NCBI GenBank assembly: GCA_012797825.1
Contig: JAAZOI010000102.1
Span: 1 to 14,700 of the forward strand
Direction of reading: 5' to 3'
DNA: 14,700 nt
Source of the DNA: Eubacteriaceae bacterium
GTDB lineage: Bacteria > Bacillota > Clostridia > Eubacteriales > UBA1433
In this document: piece by piece, positions 13,862 to 14,700 of the stretch
Layout: each line of letters starts with the position of its first letter
Numbering within the stretch: the stretch's first letter is position 1
Translations under genes and position numbers: made by a program
The notes under the pieces: generated by a model
What the model was told of the DNA's origin: nothing
Seen by the model: only the letters and a program-made list of their open reading frames with translations
The model's database searches: none

Positions 13862-14700
13862 TTATCTCAGTACCTGATTGTTATTAAAAAAATCTTCCCA
13901 CGGATCAGCTTTGCTTATTCTTATAAGCGCGTCCGCAATATCCACACCGTCCGGGCTGACTTTATCAAGTTCATTCCATGTAATAGGCATTGATACTTTA
14001 GCCCCTTTTCTCGCTCGTATTGAATATGGGGCAATGCTTGTCGCTCCTCTGCCGTTTCTTATCCAGTCGATAAATATCTTATTGCTGCGGCTGGATTTAC
14101 GTACATTGCTTGTGTAACGTTCGGGCCATTTCTGCTCCATAACTTCCGCAACACGTCTCGCGAAATCATGAAACGCATCCCACGTGCTTGAAGGCGTAAG
14201 CGGCACAACCACATGATATCCCTTGCCTCCGCTGGTTTTAAGATATGATTTCAGCATAAGTTCGTCAAGCACGCTTTTAGTATCCCTAACGCCGCGGCGC
14301 AGCCTGGCTATATCCATTTCTTCGTCAGGATCCAAATCGAACACCATTATATCGGGCTTTTCAATATCATCAATGCTGCTGCCCCATGTATGAAATTCAA
14401 TAGTGCCCATCTGCGCCTCGCTTATAAGCCCTTCCGCGCTCTGAACATAAAAATATTCTTCATCCTCTCCGCTGCTGCTTAAGACATTCATAGTCACAAT
14501 TCCCTTGCTTGATGGCCCCGGGTGTTTCTTATAAAAGCATGACTGCGATATCCCTTTAGGGCAGCGTACAATGCTGAGCAGCCTGCTTTCAACATACGGC
14601 AGCATACGCTGTGATACGCTGGAGTAATATCTCACAATATCGGCTTTTGTAACTGCAGGTTCATCAAATATAATCTTATCAGGGTTAGTAATTTTTATTC
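13862..14700 (-). CDS. ligD: LigD-type NHEJ polymerase domain (N-terminus outside window)
   Basis: The frame is open from the right edge to TAA at 13862-13864 (278 codons seen). A GTG at 14635 is not the start: 21 further codons upstream read ITNPDKIIFDEPAVTKADIV, which is the usual beginning of a LigD-Pol domain. Landmarks in visible numbering: YYSSVSQRMLPY from 24, CFYKKHPG from 54, the catalytic pair Asp121 and Asp123 in MVFDLDPDE, SGGKGYHVVVPL from 156, and the third aspartate Asp211 in IFIDWIRN. The C-terminal DPWEDFF ending is also typical. This is an archaeo-eukaryotic primase-type polymerase that fills ends in Ku/LigD non-homologous end joining. It may be a stand-alone Pol protein or the C-terminal half of a Lig-Pol fusion as in Bacillus; the missing 5' part decides this. 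No ku gene is in the window. Confidence 0.88.
   Translation of the reverse strand, partial: IKITNPDKIIFDEPAVTKADIVRYYSSVSQRMLPYVESRLLSIVRCPKGISQSCFYKKHPGPSSKGIVTMNVLSSSGEDEEYFYVQSAEGLISEAQMGTIEFHTWGSSIDDIEKPDIMVFDLDPDEEMDIARLRRGVRDTKSVLDELMLKSYLKTSGGKGYHVVVPLTPSSTWDAFHDFARRVAEVMEQKWPERYTSNVRKSSRSNKIFIDWIRNGRGATSIAPYSIRARKGAKVSMPITWNELDKVSPDGVDIADALIRISKADPWEDFFNNNQVLR

Overview
The window looks like chromosomal DNA of a low-GC, Gram-positive anaerobe of the Clostridia type. Supporting signs are AT-rich intergenic DNA, GGAGG-type ribosome binding sites before most genes, strong rho-independent hairpins, secreted Fn3/LRR/InlB-repeat surface proteins, a small ferredoxin, and an Est30-like esterase. 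UGA is used as a normal stop (sigma factor gene), so the standard bacterial code applies. No rRNA, tRNA, CRISPR array, transposase or phage gene was seen. Layout from left to right: (1) 1-709, minus strand: the N-terminal part of a secreted protein with InlB/Listeria-Bacteroides type repeats, running off the left edge. (2) 1006-3295, minus strand: a compact two-gene operon of a DUF1537 four-carbon acid sugar kinase and a PdxA2-type dehydrogenase. Together these probably phosphorylate a tetronate such as D-threonate and oxidatively decarboxylate it to dihydroxyacetone phosphate. (3) 3454-4194, plus strand: an Est30-like esterase transcribed divergently from the operon. Clear sigma-A promoters face away from each other in the intergenic space. 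(4) 4281-5096, minus strand: an unrelated alpha/beta hydrolase of the GHSTGG type, convergent with the esterase and sharing a bidirectional terminator. (5) 5277-9263, minus strand: a very large surface-protein reading frame (signal peptide, cysteine-ladder leucine-rich repeats, InlB-like repeats, ten Fn3 modules) broken by one in-frame TGA at 7989-7991. Eight of the Fn3 modules form two copies of a four-module block with an exact 1095-bp period. (6) 9503-11181, minus strand: a redox cluster of a small ferredoxin with unusual cysteine spacing, a 48-residue Cys-Cys microprotein, a CcdA-type membrane thiol transporter and a membrane-anchored TlpA/ResA-like thioredoxin. This looks like a pathway that carries reducing power from the cytoplasm to the cell surface. 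A perfect CRP/FNR-like palindrome lies upstream. (7) 11415-12314, minus strand: a calcineurin-type metallophosphoesterase. (8) 12485-13749, plus strand: an ECF sigma factor and its probable membrane anti-sigma factor. (9) 13862-14700, minus strand: the C-terminal polymerase (LigD-Pol/AEP) domain of an NHEJ protein, running off the right edge. The most noteworthy items are the interrupted and block-duplicated surface protein, and the ferredoxin-microprotein-CcdA-TlpA cluster, whose first two members could be the cytoplasmic electron donors. That last role is inference. I saw no complete system here that I can firmly call new.
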